Shown one piece after another: positions 1 through 8,942 of a stretch of 32,271 bases of DNA. Both the position numbers and the translations under genes were made by a program. The DNA is taken from assembly GCA_028280785.1 (NCBI GenBank), contig JANQLF010000194.1:1-32271 (forward strand). Direction: 5' to 3'. The stretch is from Planctomycetota bacterium. Its GTDB lineage: Bacteria > Planctomycetota > UBA11346. How positions within the stretch are numbered: the first letter of the stretch is position 1; each line of letters starts with the position of its first letter. Below the pieces are notes generated by a model. That model was not told the DNA's origin and searched no databases. It saw nothing but the letters and a program-made list of their open reading frames with translations.

Positions 1-594
1 CTTGAGCATCTCACTGCCATTCCTTCCAGCCAATACTCCCAATCCATCATTGGCCGAAGAAAGGTATTTACTTGATTTATGATAAACCCCCTTTTTATAA
101 TAAAATTCTGAAAGTAGCCAATTCACTAAAAGATTCCGCTCGCTTGATTTCTCTACTTTCTTAACCAAACGTTCTGCCTTACGATTCCGCCCTTCAATAA
201 AAGCCGAGAATGCGCTGCTCACTACTTCATTAAATTCTTTGGGATGCTGCGCTGCAAACAATTCGTTATAGACCGCAACGACACCAGGCACATCACCAAA
301 ATGCAAGCGAACTCGTGGCAATTCGACCAATCCATTAACTAATTCACCGTTGCGTCGCAATACAACTGCTACTGATTTCCCCCAATACAATGCATGGGCC
401 TGAGACGCGGTCGCTGCACTGATTACCTTCTTTTCACCAATCGATAATATAATATCGCCTGTCAATAATCCAATTACCTGAGTACCCTGTCCTTCATCAG
501 CAACGCCATCGAAGCTTGCACCAAATTCCAGCGAATTCCCCTGTACATGCAGGCATGCCCAGATGAGAAAACAATAGAATGACTTGCTTATCAA
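1..594 (-). CDS. Secreted PDZ-like domain protein (partial, C-terminus outside window)
   Basis: An open frame of 198 codons runs uninterrupted from a TTG at 594-592 to the window edge. The TTG overlaps the TGA stop of the upstream 942-aa gene (TTGA, 594-591), so translation is probably coupled. The N-terminus reads as a signal peptide (MISKSFYCFLIWACLHVQG). Residues ~35-92 resemble a PDZ domain: a short GLLTGDIILSIGEKKV segment matches the usual 'G-L-x-x-G-D-x-I-x-x-I-x-x-x-x-V' pattern, followed by a strand-rich VAVVLRRNGEL segment. Residues 120-185 are helical and could start TPR-like repeats. The neighbouring gene also has a PDZ-like region, so the two may be diverged paralogs working together in the periplasm. 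No catalytic domain is visible in the part present. The exact start is inferred, as no ATG is available in the frame near the junction. Confidence 0.7.
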   Translation of the reverse strand, partial: MISKSFYCFLIWACLHVQGNSLEFGASFDGVADEGQGTQVIGLLTGDIILSIGEKKVISAATASQAHALYWGKSVAVVLRRNGELVNGLVELPRVRLHFGDVPGVVAVYNELFAAQHPKEFNEVVSSAFSAFIEGRNRKAERLVKKVEKSSERNLLVNWLLSEFYYKKGVYHKSSKYLSSANDGLGVLAGRNGSEMLK

Positions 595-3419
595 AATTTC
601 TCAACCTTCGGGAACATCACTCTTAACTCTGCTTCAAGTGACTCAACCAAATCCATGATATAGCGTTCTTTGCAACGACGATACAACTCCCAACGCAATA
701 GTGCGCTATCGGGTAGGCTCTTCAATTTTTCGTTGAGTTTTCTATACACCTCTTCATAGGGCTTCTTTTTGATCCATGCATTTATTTCATGCGCACCCAA
801 TCCACCAAGAATAAGTGCAACATTCTTAGGCTCGTCAAAATATTTCATATTATCGGGAATCTCGTCAGTTCGCCAACTATCCTCATTGGTAGAAATATGT
901 AATCCCATTAATTCGTCAAATAATTCAATATTTGTCATCGATTCAGCATGAAGATGATATTCAGCTTGACACAACATATCCAACTGCGTTCTTGTCGTGA
1001 CTAACTTACATCGCTCTGCCAGAACCTTAAGCCCGTCTTCAAGCAATTTACGATGTGTATATATATACGCAGCATATATACGTGCCAATTCATCCGCGCG
1101 AACCTGCTTAGAAGCTATGAGTTCTAACTTTTCAAGTGCTGGAGCCAAATTTCCTTTATTCATATCCTGCGCAGCAGCATCATAGAGCGATCTCAACTCT
1201 TCATTATCAACTTGTTCTTTTGATCGAACATAAACTTCTAAATTATCGAATGTAAAATTCGCCATCATATATCTAATAATCCAACGGCCACGCCACCATG
1301 TCGGCATATACTGAATATCAACCAGATTGTCATTCACTCGTTGTTCACAACGCCTACCAATCACAGAAAGAGAGATATTATTGGTCTTTCGTAAACTAAT
1401 TCTTGGAAGAAAATAACGCAAGGTTATCCTAGAAAATGTATGGTAAATCCTACATCCTTCAGGATAACTCAATACCAGCCCAGATTCTGAACGATGTTTA
1501 TTAGTAAATAAAGCTGAAATCCCATAGGTAGACTGTGCCCAATTGTTATGCTCATATGCCTTCTTTAATGTGAAATCACACGACACCTTGTGCTCATTAT
1601 TATAATAATTGAACCCACTATGATAGGTGCCTGTCCTTGAATTATCAAACTCAAGCTGTCCATCACCAGACGGCCGAGGAGCTAAATGAGGATAATCTCT
1701 CATGCCATAGTACAGCAATGGTGCAATGGATGCTTCATGGTCAAAATTATATCGACAGGCCAAAGACCAATTCACCTTGCGTTTTTCTGGAGACTCCGGC
1801 TCGATCCAATACATAACAAGAAACATATTTCCTGTTCCGTGATAGTAGTCGATCTTAATGGGTACGGGCTCATAGGCATTCAATTGAACAGTCACTTTAT
1901 GCTGTGCTGGCTTTTCGGTTTCCGCCCAACTATCAACGAGCTGTTCATCGTTAATCCACAAGCGCACCCCATCCGTAGCCTTGATCATAATCCGGAATTT
2001 GCCCGTTGACGGCGGCATCAAAAATCCCGTCCAACGTTGGCTAAAATTATCAACCGGTATGCGACCCGGTAATGGACTTCTGTTGCGCCAATTGAAATCA
2101 ACTTCTCCATGGTTTCTTGTGAATACTAACTCTTTAAATTCTGTGTCCTTATAATACTCGCACTTCAAACCATTTCCTAAATTAGGGTCAAGCTCTAATG
2201 CTTCTTTATCTGAAAACAGGAATTGATTACTGACAATTTGATAGGTTCCATGACGGCATTTATCATTATCCCTCAAGGAAGAATCGATCGACTTAGAATC
2301 TCTATCATTTGTTTTTAATTTACCGTACAGTTTTATAGCATCACGCGATTTATTTGTCAGCTTCAAATGCCTGATCATTTCATAGATATTATTTCGATAA
2401 TTCCATGACTTAGTATTTACAATATCGATTGCCTCTTGTAAGTATTTCTTTGCCTGTTCATCATCTTTACCAAATAGCAAAATACCTAGAGACTTCATGG
2501 CATATTGCGCATAAGTAACCTCTTGCGCTTCTTTCAAAATTGGCAATTGCTTTTTCATCAATGCCGCACCCTCTTCAATTTTATCCGTTTTTATCAATGC
2601 CATCGCATATTCAGTCAAGCAAAGCGATTTAAACGGACGATCATGATCTTCAGAGAACACCACCTTTCCATTATAGGTTTCCCACGCTCGAATTACTTTT
2701 TCAGGATTTGAAGTAGCATAATGCCCTCTTAACACAATGAACAAGATGCTTGGATCTTTACATCCTTTAGCCAAAGCTTGCTCGAGTATTCCCGGATACA
2801 CATCATCATTTTGCAACCTATTTTCCAATAATCCCCTTTTGACCAGCGCGTCATATGCTGGATCCCTCTCTGCTGAATGTACATATTTTGCAAATGTATC
2901 TGGATAATCCGTCGTATAATAACCAGACCATGCCTGAACAGTTTTCGCGCTGACTGGAATACCCTCATAAAAACCTTCATAAAGCATATTGCCAACTTTT
3001 TTCTTATTACTGTCCTTAACCATTCCCACATAGTCATCTTCACTTGGAATGGCTTTCCCATTCAAAGTACATAAAATCATATGGGGCTTAAGACTTCCTC
3101 TTTTAATATTTTCAGAATTGTAATAATTTTGTACAACGATGCCTTTCACGTCTAATGGCCACAGCAGCATATCGTGCATGCGTTGCAAGGTGAACTTCCC
3201 ATATTCAGTGGCATCCTCATATGGAGGTTTTTTTGTTTCGTACCATTTAAGCGCCTCGAGACGATGCATAAGCAATGTATCTGCTGCATCATCAAAAGTG
3301 TCCGCATCATACTTTTTCATTTTGGATAACGACTGAAAGGCATCTTTGATTGCCGGTATATTATCAGCAGCACTCAATTGTGTACCCAATAGAAAAATAA
3401 AGATAAGCAGCGTACGCAT
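591..3419 (-). CDS. Secreted PDZ/TPR/PA14 domain protein
   Basis: This 942-aa protein begins with a signal peptide (MRTLLIFIFLLGTQLSAADN). Residues ~92-170 look like a diverged PDZ domain (RGSLKPHMILCTLNGKAIP). Residues ~205-375 are helical and TPR-like (KKYLQEAIDIVNTKSWNY, SRDAIKLYGKL). Residues ~416-545 are a convincing PA14 domain: it opens with NGLKCEYYKDTEF, continues through RWTGFLMPPSTGKFRIMIKA and the DGVRLWINDEQLVDSW core, and ends FLVMYWIEP. A beta-rich stretch at ~600-740 could be a second carbohydrate-binding-like sandwich, and residues ~745-835 are again TPR-like. PA14 domains usually bind glycans, so an extracytoplasmic carbohydrate or protein-binding scaffold is likely; no enzyme motif was found. 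The start is supported by GGAG about 8 nt upstream, and a TATGAT -10 candidate lies at 3448-3443. It overlaps the next gene by 4 nt. Confidence 0.85.
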   Translation of the reverse strand: MRTLLIFIFLLGTQLSAADNIPAIKDAFQSLSKMKKYDADTFDDAADTLLMHRLEALKWYETKKPPYEDATEYGKFTLQRMHDMLLWPLDVKGIVVQNYYNSENIKRGSLKPHMILCTLNGKAIPSEDDYVGMVKDSNKKKVGNMLYEGFYEGIPVSAKTVQAWSGYYTTDYPDTFAKYVHSAERDPAYDALVKRGLLENRLQNDDVYPGILEQALAKGCKDPSILFIVLRGHYATSNPEKVIRAWETYNGKVVFSEDHDRPFKSLCLTEYAMALIKTDKIEEGAALMKKQLPILKEAQEVTYAQYAMKSLGILLFGKDDEQAKKYLQEAIDIVNTKSWNYRNNIYEMIRHLKLTNKSRDAIKLYGKLKTNDRDSKSIDSSLRDNDKCRHGTYQIVSNQFLFSDKEALELDPNLGNGLKCEYYKDTEFKELVFTRNHGEVDFNWRNRSPLPGRIPVDNFSQRWTGFLMPPSTGKFRIMIKATDGVRLWINDEQLVDSWAETEKPAQHKVTVQLNAYEPVPIKIDYYHGTGNMFLVMYWIEPESPEKRKVNWSLACRYNFDHEASIAPLLYYGMRDYPHLAPRPSGDGQLEFDNSRTGTYHSGFNYYNNEHKVSCDFTLKKAYEHNNWAQSTYGISALFTNKHRSESGLVLSYPEGCRIYHTFSRITLRYFLPRISLRKTNNISLSVIGRRCEQRVNDNLVDIQYMPTWWRGRWIIRYMMANFTFDNLEVYVRSKEQVDNEELRSLYDAAAQDMNKGNLAPALEKLELIASKQVRADELARIYAAYIYTHRKLLEDGLKVLAERCKLVTTRTQLDMLCQAEYHLHAESMTNIELFDELMGLHISTNEDSWRTDEIPDNMKYFDEPKNVALILGGLGAHEINAWIKKKPYEEVYRKLNEKLKSLPDSALLRWELYRRCKERYIMDLVESLEAELRVMFPKVEKF

Positions 3420-3567
3420 GTGTATTCTCCGAGAAGTTTGCCATCATACTCTGTAGCCGTTAGTTGAAAGCCTTAACTCAGATTGAAAAATCCATGTTCA
3501 TTATGGCAATCGGCATCAAGCAATTACCGTAATTCATTACATATACTGCACTTATGCTGTCGCACCT

Positions 3568-4140
3568 CTACTTGGCCTTGTTGAATTTAGCCAGATCCTT
3601 CATGCGCTCGACCATTTCCTTTACCTGATCATTATCATAGGGCGTGATATCGATATGTGGATTACCAGAGAAGCCAATTTTTATATCTAAATACGGATAC
3701 TTTAACTTCACTTTTTTAATTTCTGGAACCATGACTCGAACGATCGATTCTTCTTGGCCATCCTTTAAAATCAAAACGTTAAATTCTTCATGGGTGAGCT
3801 CTAAAACTCTTCTTTTCTTATGAAGCACTTTTTCAGGGTCTGCATATTTAATCAAAAAATAAATAAATATACCTATAAATGGTGATGCAAAAATCAATAC
3901 AGCGATGAGAGAGTATAATTGTTCATCTGAACGACTATCATGCGCACTCATGAGATACATAACTGCGAAAAAACTAAAGGTACCAGCAATGGCACCCAAG
4001 CGTTGATTACGCATTTTCTTGGTCGATTCAGGCGTCTGCTCTGCCAAGATCTTAAATGGTTCTAATTCGTCCGCCGGTGCGTGCTGATCAACATCCTTTA
4101 GCGATGACTCTGGTGCAGCAAAGGGATTTTCTTCACTCAT
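3568..4140 (-). CDS. NPFAAP-type small membrane protein with PH-like tail
   Basis: A 190-aa protein read from the ATG at 4140, giving MSEENPFAAPESSLKD. An upstream in-frame ATG at 4173 would add 11 residues, but it lies well inside the preceding gene. The chosen ATG overlaps the preceding stop in an ATGAGTGA arrangement (8-nt overlap), typical of coupling. Two hydrophobic segments lie at ~50-70 and ~78-100. After a basic loop (HKKRRVLELTHEEF) there is a beta-rich domain ending in a helix, resembling bacterial PH-like membrane-associated domains. The N-P-F-x-A-P N-terminus recurs in the protein at 16654-17175 and is common at the start of small membrane proteins in Planctomycetes and some other bacteria. 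Function is unknown. The coupling suggests it acts with the secreted Sel1-repeat protein encoded upstream. Confidence 0.75.
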   Translation of the reverse strand: MSEENPFAAPESSLKDVDQHAPADELEPFKILAEQTPESTKKMRNQRLGAIAGTFSFFAVMYLMSAHDSRSDEQLYSLIAVLIFASPFIGIFIYFLIKYADPEKVLHKKRRVLELTHEEFNVLILKDGQEESIVRVMVPEIKKVKLKYPYLDIKIGFSGNPHIDITPYDNDQVKEMVERMKDLAKFNKAK

Positions 4141-5548
4141 CTTCGGCAAGGCGATAAACGCCATCCCCCACACGAATCAGATGCGCCACACCTTTCTGCC
4201 AATCTTTCTGGGTAATTTCACCAATTGTTTGTTCGGCCGTTACCCTCGTTAAACGTGCTTTACACAAGGGATTTCCTTTATGTTTGATAATCAGCACATC
4301 GCCCTGATTAAATTCAACACCAGGCTGTGGTGTAATGTAGACCTGCGACACTACTCCTCGCTTAAAGGACTTTATTGCTCCAATGCGATCATCTTTAGCT
4401 GGAGACTGATTATTATGAACGATTTGAACACGCGTTGTCGCTTTGGTTTTCGGTGTTGGTAATAGTGACTGACCTTGTTGCAGGTACTTGACGAAATTTT
4501 TAATCTCTGTTTGGTCTATTGTTTTGTCAGCAATTATTTCAGGCAAGAGATGCTTTTTCTGAGTGTTAAGCGTATCAAGTAAACTACGCATACCCTCTGG
4601 GCATCGTTCCTGACGCACAAGGGCAAATCGATCGTTCAAGCTTATTAATAATTTCATTTGTTCATCGCGTAACTGCCCACCTCGTAATCCACAAGTGATT
4701 AGCGTACTTATCTTATCGCTCAACTGTCGTTCGGTCATTGCCAAGATCGCCGCTTCGGTTAATGGCTTGGCCGTCCCCATAATCTCTTGCTTAAGCGCCT
4801 CCAACTTCGCTCGCTCTAAATCATCCAGACGCCCATCACGCATAAATCCACGTAGCAAGACATCTGACATCTTTGAATAATGCAAAGCCGCAGCAGTTTT
4901 ACCGGTGGTCTGTGGCACGGTATTTTTAAAAAAGTCGATTACTTCAAGATCAATTTGACTTAACTGCTTTTTAACCAGCTCCTGATCACCAGTACTAAGC
5001 GCTTTTACACGACACGCATTGGCATGATCTTTAGCTGATGCATCACCTGCATGAAATGCACAACGATGCCAGCGATAGCCTTCGAAATAATCCTGCGCTA
5101 TATCGCCTATTCCCTTTGAATACATGCGCCCCAATACCGACATAGCATTTACTTCACCAAGTCGCGCCGATTGTTTAAATAAATCCAAAGCCTGTGCGAT
5201 ATCCTGCTGAACCCCCAGTCCACTCAGATACGTATTAGCATATTGTAAAATCGCTGCCGAGTCCTCGTTATCGACACCTATTTTCCAATAAGCACGGGCT
5301 TTCTCATAATCACGTTCGACACCCCAAGCCTTAGCATACATAAAACCCAATTGTAATGTTGCTTTGGCATAGCCTAGTTTACTGGCCTTCTCAAAATGCG
5401 GCAGTGCACCTGCCATATCACCTGTTGACCATTTGCTTTGACCAGACATCCAAGCGATCTCAGCTTCGCTCATGACCTGCTCTTCAGCCACAATCGGCAA
5501 CACAGGCACGAGCAATAAAATAGTAAAAATCAGCAAACTAGGACGCAT
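4133..5548 (-). CDS. Secreted Sel1-like repeat protein
   Basis: A 471-aa protein with a signal peptide (MRPSLLIFTILLLVPVLPIVAEE). Three to four Sel1-like repeats occupy ~35-175, with the typical pattern A-x-x-x-L-G-x-M-Y-x-x-G-x-G-V (LGFMYAKAWGVERDYEKA; YANTYLSGLGVQQD; LGRMYSKGIGD). A helical middle (~185-360) has no recognisable family. The C-terminal ~80 residues form a small beta-rich module with two 'GD' turns (FNQGDVLIIKHKGNPLC and RVGDGVYRL) that resembles the C-terminal half of the lipoprotein at 24537-24911. Sel1 proteins are usually protein-protein interaction scaffolds; here the protein would be periplasmic or outer-membrane associated. It is followed, with an 8-nt overlap, by an NPFAAP membrane protein. 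A GGGA precedes the ATG by about 8 nt. Confidence 0.85.
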   Translation of the reverse strand: MRPSLLIFTILLLVPVLPIVAEEQVMSEAEIAWMSGQSKWSTGDMAGALPHFEKASKLGYAKATLQLGFMYAKAWGVERDYEKARAYWKIGVDNEDSAAILQYANTYLSGLGVQQDIAQALDLFKQSARLGEVNAMSVLGRMYSKGIGDIAQDYFEGYRWHRCAFHAGDASAKDHANACRVKALSTGDQELVKKQLSQIDLEVIDFFKNTVPQTTGKTAAALHYSKMSDVLLRGFMRDGRLDDLERAKLEALKQEIMGTAKPLTEAAILAMTERQLSDKISTLITCGLRGGQLRDEQMKLLISLNDRFALVRQERCPEGMRSLLDTLNTQKKHLLPEIIADKTIDQTEIKNFVKYLQQGQSLLPTPKTKATTRVQIVHNNQSPAKDDRIGAIKSFKRGVVSQVYITPQPGVEFNQGDVLIIKHKGNPLCKARLTRVTAEQTIGEITQKDWQKGVAHLIRVGDGVYRLAEDE

Positions 5549-5597
5549 AGACTATCCCATACAGGTAGTCAACGATTCTAAGAATTCACAGTCATTA

Positions 5598-6209
5598 TCA
5601 AGCAGAGAGGGCGTCGACCATTACAGCATCAGTTTTTTTCGCAACCTTACCTGGGTGGAAAAATATAAATGCTGCGAGCAGACCGCTTATATGTGCCAAA
5701 GGTACACCAGGGATACCATCCATATCGGCAAATAGCGTCATCCCTAATAGCATTTCAAAGACAACAACTTTAACCAAGACGAATATAAATAAAAAACTCA
5801 ACACCAATCGCTCTAGCATATCTTCTCGAACCCAAGCACTACGCGCTGCACATGCCAACAGTGCCGTCGCTATGCCCGACAAACCGCAATAGTAAAATAA
5901 TTCGCTCTCAAATAGTAACAGTATCATTGAAATAAATACACTGGCATATACGTAAATTTTCAATGTCTGCCGTTGATGTTGCACCTCACACCAAGCACCC
6001 AACACCAATACGCATAAGACATCCCAGCCCAAATGACTTAAAGACCAATGGGCTAAATGACCTGTAAAAATACGCCACCATTCTCCAGACAATAATTCCT
6101 GGCGATCGTAAATACACACAGCATGGAGTTCGCTGAGCAACAGCATCACCAAAGCTGCTGCCACACAAATGCCCAACGTCATCCACGGAAAGCACAAGCG
6201 ATCTTGCAT
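5598..6209 (-). CDS. rrtA: Rhombosortase (rhomboid-family intramembrane serine protease)
   Basis: A 203-aa protein with about six membrane segments. The rhomboid hallmarks are present: GEWWRIFTGHLAHWSLSHLGWD early in the protein is the W-R-x-x-T-x-x-x-x-H-x-x-x-x-H-L block, the catalytic serine is Ser111 in CGLSGIATAL, and the catalytic histidine is His173 in LAHISGLL. Its small size and this motif style fit rhombosortase, which cleaves GlyGly-CTERM tails. The start at 6209 is chosen over an ATG at 6239 because it overlaps the upstream stop as TAATG and has GGAG 5 nt upstream. The coupled upstream gene encodes a vWA protein with a Gly-rich, hydrophobic and basic C-terminus, exactly the predicted substrate type. 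The gene symbol is a family assignment; processing of that target is inferred. Confidence 0.85.
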   Translation of the reverse strand: MQDRLCFPWMTLGICVAAALVMLLLSELHAVCIYDRQELLSGEWWRIFTGHLAHWSLSHLGWDVLCVLVLGAWCEVQHQRQTLKIYVYASVFISMILLLFESELFYYCGLSGIATALLACAARSAWVREDMLERLVLSFLFIFVLVKVVVFEMLLGMTLFADMDGIPGVPLAHISGLLAAFIFFHPGKVAKKTDAVMVDALSA

Positions 6210-8380
6210 TAAGACTCCGTGGCGGTGTAACGTCGCCATGCCAATGTAGACAACATTACTAGTATGAGCGCACTAAGCCATCCATCTATAGAACCACCAC
6301 CACGACCGAAGCTAAACCCACGACTACTTGAACTGTATGAGCTTTTATAGTTCTGTTTCTTTTTATTCGTTTTCACATCGTAAGGATCAACATACTTATA
6401 ACGCTTCGAGTAGTCGACTGGCTTTTTAGGCAGTGTATTCGCCGAATGGTAAAACATTTTCTGTTTTTTGTCGGCACGATAATTAGTTACTGGTTTGGTA
6501 TAGCGATATTGTCTCGCTGCTTTCTCAACCTCATTTTTCTTTTTGTTCTCGCGTTTAATATCATAACGTTTGAATGACTTATCACTTAAGACCAACATAC
6601 TGGTCTGATCGGTAACAATTTGATAGGCAATACCTAAATCGCGTTCGGCCTGCTGTAACTCCTCTTCATTAGACATACCAAGGATCTTCTGATGTTTAAT
6701 ATCTGCGATACGATCCATTGCCCACAAGCGCTTTAGTTCTGGAAATTCAGGGGCCTCAGCAGGGAGCTCAACGATAGTTCGGTACACTTTATTTCTACCG
6801 GAAAGCGTTGTTGTCAGGGTTACCTCTGCTGTTCCGCCTTGTGCATAACGTCCAAAGAATACCAACTGTTGACCATGATATATTTTCTTCATTGCCGTAT
6901 TGGTCATGTCATAAGTGCGCACACCATTAATGTTCAATTCAGCATTGTGCAAACTTTCACGTACCATCTTTTCTTTAGCCAACAATAACTGCCCTATGAT
7001 ATCGTCCTGATTAGAAACACAGGTATAGAAACCACCACTGGCATTGGACATCATTTCCATCAATGGCCAATTTGCTGAGTTACCAAGAACAAAATTAAAC
7101 ATGCGTACATCGTGTGCCTTGCATAAGTCATAAAAATTACGCGGATGCATGTTACCGGTATTAGTCACGCCATCAGTAACCAATATCACCGCTAATGGAC
7201 GGCTCTTTGACAGATCACTTAATCCACGCTCAATGCCAGCATATAGATTAGTGCTGTTACCGCTGCTCAAACCAGCAACTTTTTCACAAGCCGCACTGAC
7301 ATTATCATAACTAGCTATTGTCCAATCCTGTAACTCACGGGCAATTTTATTAAAGGTAATTATGCGAAAGCGATCTTGCTGATTCATGCGGCCCAAGGCA
7401 TTTTGAACGCCACTTGCCAAGGTTCCAATTTTTGATCGCATACTACCGGATGTATCCAGTACAAAGGAATAATCAGTGCCACCACGAATTGGCTTCAGAT
7501 CTTCACCGGGTGTTAATAACATCATAAAATATCCTGGCTTACCGAGACGCTTGTAAGGAATTATCTCAAGGCGACCCGGAAGATTATCTGACAAGCGATA
7601 ATAGACCACCACATCCTTACCACCCGATTTCGCTTCTTCGAACCGGAATTGCCATTTGTCATTGTCTATTTTTTTATGGGCTATTTTATCACCATGCCCA
7701 GGAACGCGAATATTATTAATGGGCCATGCCGAGTGTATTTCACAATTAAATTGGAAGGTATTGTGCGCCTCCTTAACATTACCCTCCCAAAATGATAGGG
7801 CTGCATTCGAATCGGTATTTCCAGCTTCACGTGGGAAAACGAATTTGCCGATGCCACTATCAAGAATGATTGGCTGATAATAACGATGCCGCATTGTTAT
7901 TTCATCTTTGGGTGGAATATTCGTTATGTGAAACTCATACCATTTATACGAATCTTTTTCGGCTAAAGCTGCATCTCGACCTGCGGCTTTTTCTTGCTCA
8001 TATATAGTCCGTGCCTGCTTTTTCGATACAACCTCACCGTGCTGTTCATCTTGACCACGAATGATGCTTAGTTCAGACAATACTGCCTTAGGCGGCAATG
8101 GCATTTTGTAGCGTGCTTCTAAGGCAACCGATGCTGGATTGGAAAATGTGTGGAATACCTCTACCGATGCAAAGCCATTAAATATCACTACCTCAACACG
8201 TTGATCAATTAAATCCAAATGCCGAGGTAAATTTGGTAACGGAACATCCAATTTGTCACTGATCTGTGGCATAATGATGTTCATAACTGGCCGAAATGCA
8301 GCCAAGCTTTGCGCAGCTAAAGGATTATATGCCCCTAATCCAATTAGAATGACGATTAAGTATCTGTAGAGAGTACGCAT
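6209..8380 (-). CDS. VIT and vWA domain protein with GlyGly-CTERM-like sorting tail
   Basis: A 723-aa protein with a signal peptide (MRTLYRYLIVILIGLGAYNP, then LAAQS). A VIT domain spans ~43-175, and a von Willebrand factor A domain spans ~302-470 with an intact metal site: D309-T-S311-G-S313, T377 and D403 (VTDGVTNTG). Residues ~605-690 are a Lys/Tyr/Ser-rich linker. The tail has GFSFGRGGGSIDG (688-700), then a hydrophobic helix (~701-714) and WRRYTATES, which matches the GlyGly-CTERM layout. The architecture resembles the marine proteobacterial 'sortase target' VIT-vWA proteins, but with a rhombosortase signal in place of a sortase signal. The start at 8380 is preferred over 8446: it follows AAAGGA by 6 nt and gives a clean signal peptide. 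The longer version would read through a promoter-like TTGACA. It is coupled to the rhombosortase gene. Confidence 0.88.
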   Translation of the reverse strand: MRTLYRYLIVILIGLGAYNPLAAQSLAAFRPVMNIIMPQISDKLDVPLPNLPRHLDLIDQRVEVVIFNGFASVEVFHTFSNPASVALEARYKMPLPPKAVLSELSIIRGQDEQHGEVVSKKQARTIYEQEKAAGRDAALAEKDSYKWYEFHITNIPPKDEITMRHRYYQPIILDSGIGKFVFPREAGNTDSNAALSFWEGNVKEAHNTFQFNCEIHSAWPINNIRVPGHGDKIAHKKIDNDKWQFRFEEAKSGGKDVVVYYRLSDNLPGRLEIIPYKRLGKPGYFMMLLTPGEDLKPIRGGTDYSFVLDTSGSMRSKIGTLASGVQNALGRMNQQDRFRIITFNKIARELQDWTIASYDNVSAACEKVAGLSSGNSTNLYAGIERGLSDLSKSRPLAVILVTDGVTNTGNMHPRNFYDLCKAHDVRMFNFVLGNSANWPLMEMMSNASGGFYTCVSNQDDIIGQLLLAKEKMVRESLHNAELNINGVRTYDMTNTAMKKIYHGQQLVFFGRYAQGGTAEVTLTTTLSGRNKVYRTIVELPAEAPEFPELKRLWAMDRIADIKHQKILGMSNEEELQQAERDLGIAYQIVTDQTSMLVLSDKSFKRYDIKRENKKKNEVEKAARQYRYTKPVTNYRADKKQKMFYHSANTLPKKPVDYSKRYKYVDPYDVKTNKKKQNYKSSYSSSSRGFSFGRGGGSIDGWLSALILVMLSTLAWRRYTATES

Positions 8381-8394
8381 GGCAAATCCTTTGT

Positions 8395-8433
8395 TAACGT
8401 ACGTTATCTTTATTCTTGCGATTCTTTTGTCAA
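8395..8433 (-). promoter_or_regulatory. Promoter and palindrome upstream of the VIT-vWA gene
   Basis: On the minus strand a perfect -35 hexamer TTGACA (8433-8428) is followed 15-16 nt later by a weak -10 (TAAAGA/AAAGAT). A perfect 12-bp palindrome, TAACGTACGTTA (8395-8406), lies just downstream, 14 nt before the start codon. It could be an operator or a 5' UTR hairpin. No regulator is suggested by the neighbours. Confidence 0.45.
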
Positions 8434-8495
8434 CACTTATTAACATATTATAAGAATAAGCTTAACTCACTATTTAAACAAGACTTGGAGAATCC

Positions 8496-8744
8496 ATGTA
8501 TAAGCGAACTATCATTGCACTTGTCTGCTGTTTCAGCCTGAGCGGCTGTTTCCATATGACGAGAGCCGTCTGTGATCACATTGACGGTGACACGAAAACT
8601 GTTGCCGTTGAGAAAGAAGGCAGGACCTATTACCACACCGTTGATGACCCGAACTATATAGCAGCAATATTTTTACCGGCCTGCATATGCATCGATGTGA
8701 TTATGGCTCCCTTTATAGCAATCGTTGAATGCGACCTATTATAA
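8496..8744 (+). CDS. Small lipoprotein, YceK/YidQ-like
   Basis: An 82-aa protein beginning MYKRTIIALVCCFSLSGCFH, a short signal peptide ending in a lipobox (L-S-G-C) with Cys18 as the likely lipidated residue. GGAG lies 6 nt before the ATG. The C-terminus (AAIFLPACICIDVIMAPFI) resembles the conserved 'P-x-x-x-x-D-x-x-x-x-P' segment of the YceK/YidQ lipoprotein family, although the match is by eye. It is divergent from the VIT-vWA gene and followed by a small acidic protein whose possible start overlaps this stop (TAATG at 8742-8746). The role is unknown, probably at the outer membrane. Confidence 0.7.
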   Translation: MYKRTIIALVCCFSLSGCFHMTRAVCDHIDGDTKTVAVEKEGRTYYHTVDDPNYIAAIFLPACICIDVIMAPFIAIVECDLL

Positions 8745-8767
8745 TGTCATTAAATAATGGAGCATGC

Positions 8768-8926
8768 ATGGCAGACTACCCCATCAACGATAATTTTTGG
8801 CCTAGCGTCGATACTATATTAGAGCGCTATGAAAATTGTGATTCGAAAGAACAATGGATCGATATTTTAAAAGACCTCAAGCAATTGCTTGAAGATGAAT
8901 TAAATGCAGTAGAGCAAGAAAATTAA
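8768..8926 (+). CDS. Small acidic protein of unknown function
   Basis: A 52-aa product starting MADYPINDNFWPSVDTILER and ending in an acidic helix (KDLKQLLEDELNAVEQEN). The start at 8768 has GGAG 5 nt upstream. An alternative in-frame ATG at 8744 overlaps the stop of the lipoprotein gene (TAATG) and would add 8 residues. It has no signal peptide or membrane segment and looks like a small cytosolic helical protein. I do not recognise the family. It shares an operon with the upstream lipoprotein and ends 16 nt before the convergent 1193-aa gene. Confidence 0.55.
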   Translation: MADYPINDNFWPSVDTILERYENCDSKEQWIDILKDLKQLLEDELNAVEQEN

Positions 8927-8931
8927 TTTTC
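8918..8931. terminator. AT-rich palindrome at a convergent gene junction
   Basis: A perfect 14-bp palindrome, GAAAATTAATTTTC, lies between the ends of the convergent genes and includes the stop of the 52-aa gene. It ends in T4 on both strands, so it might act as a weak bidirectional terminator, but the stem is almost all A-T and would be unstable as RNA. Confidence 0.25.
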
Positions 8932-8942
8932 GCAAATAGATT

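Noticed and set aside
1686-2009. 107-codon plus-strand open frame
   Set aside because: It lies fully opposite the PA14 region of the 942-aa gene, has no ribosome binding site and gives an amino acid pattern unlike a protein.
8448-8636. 62-codon minus-strand frame
   Set aside because: It is the antisense of the lipoprotein at 8496 and crosses the divergent promoter region.
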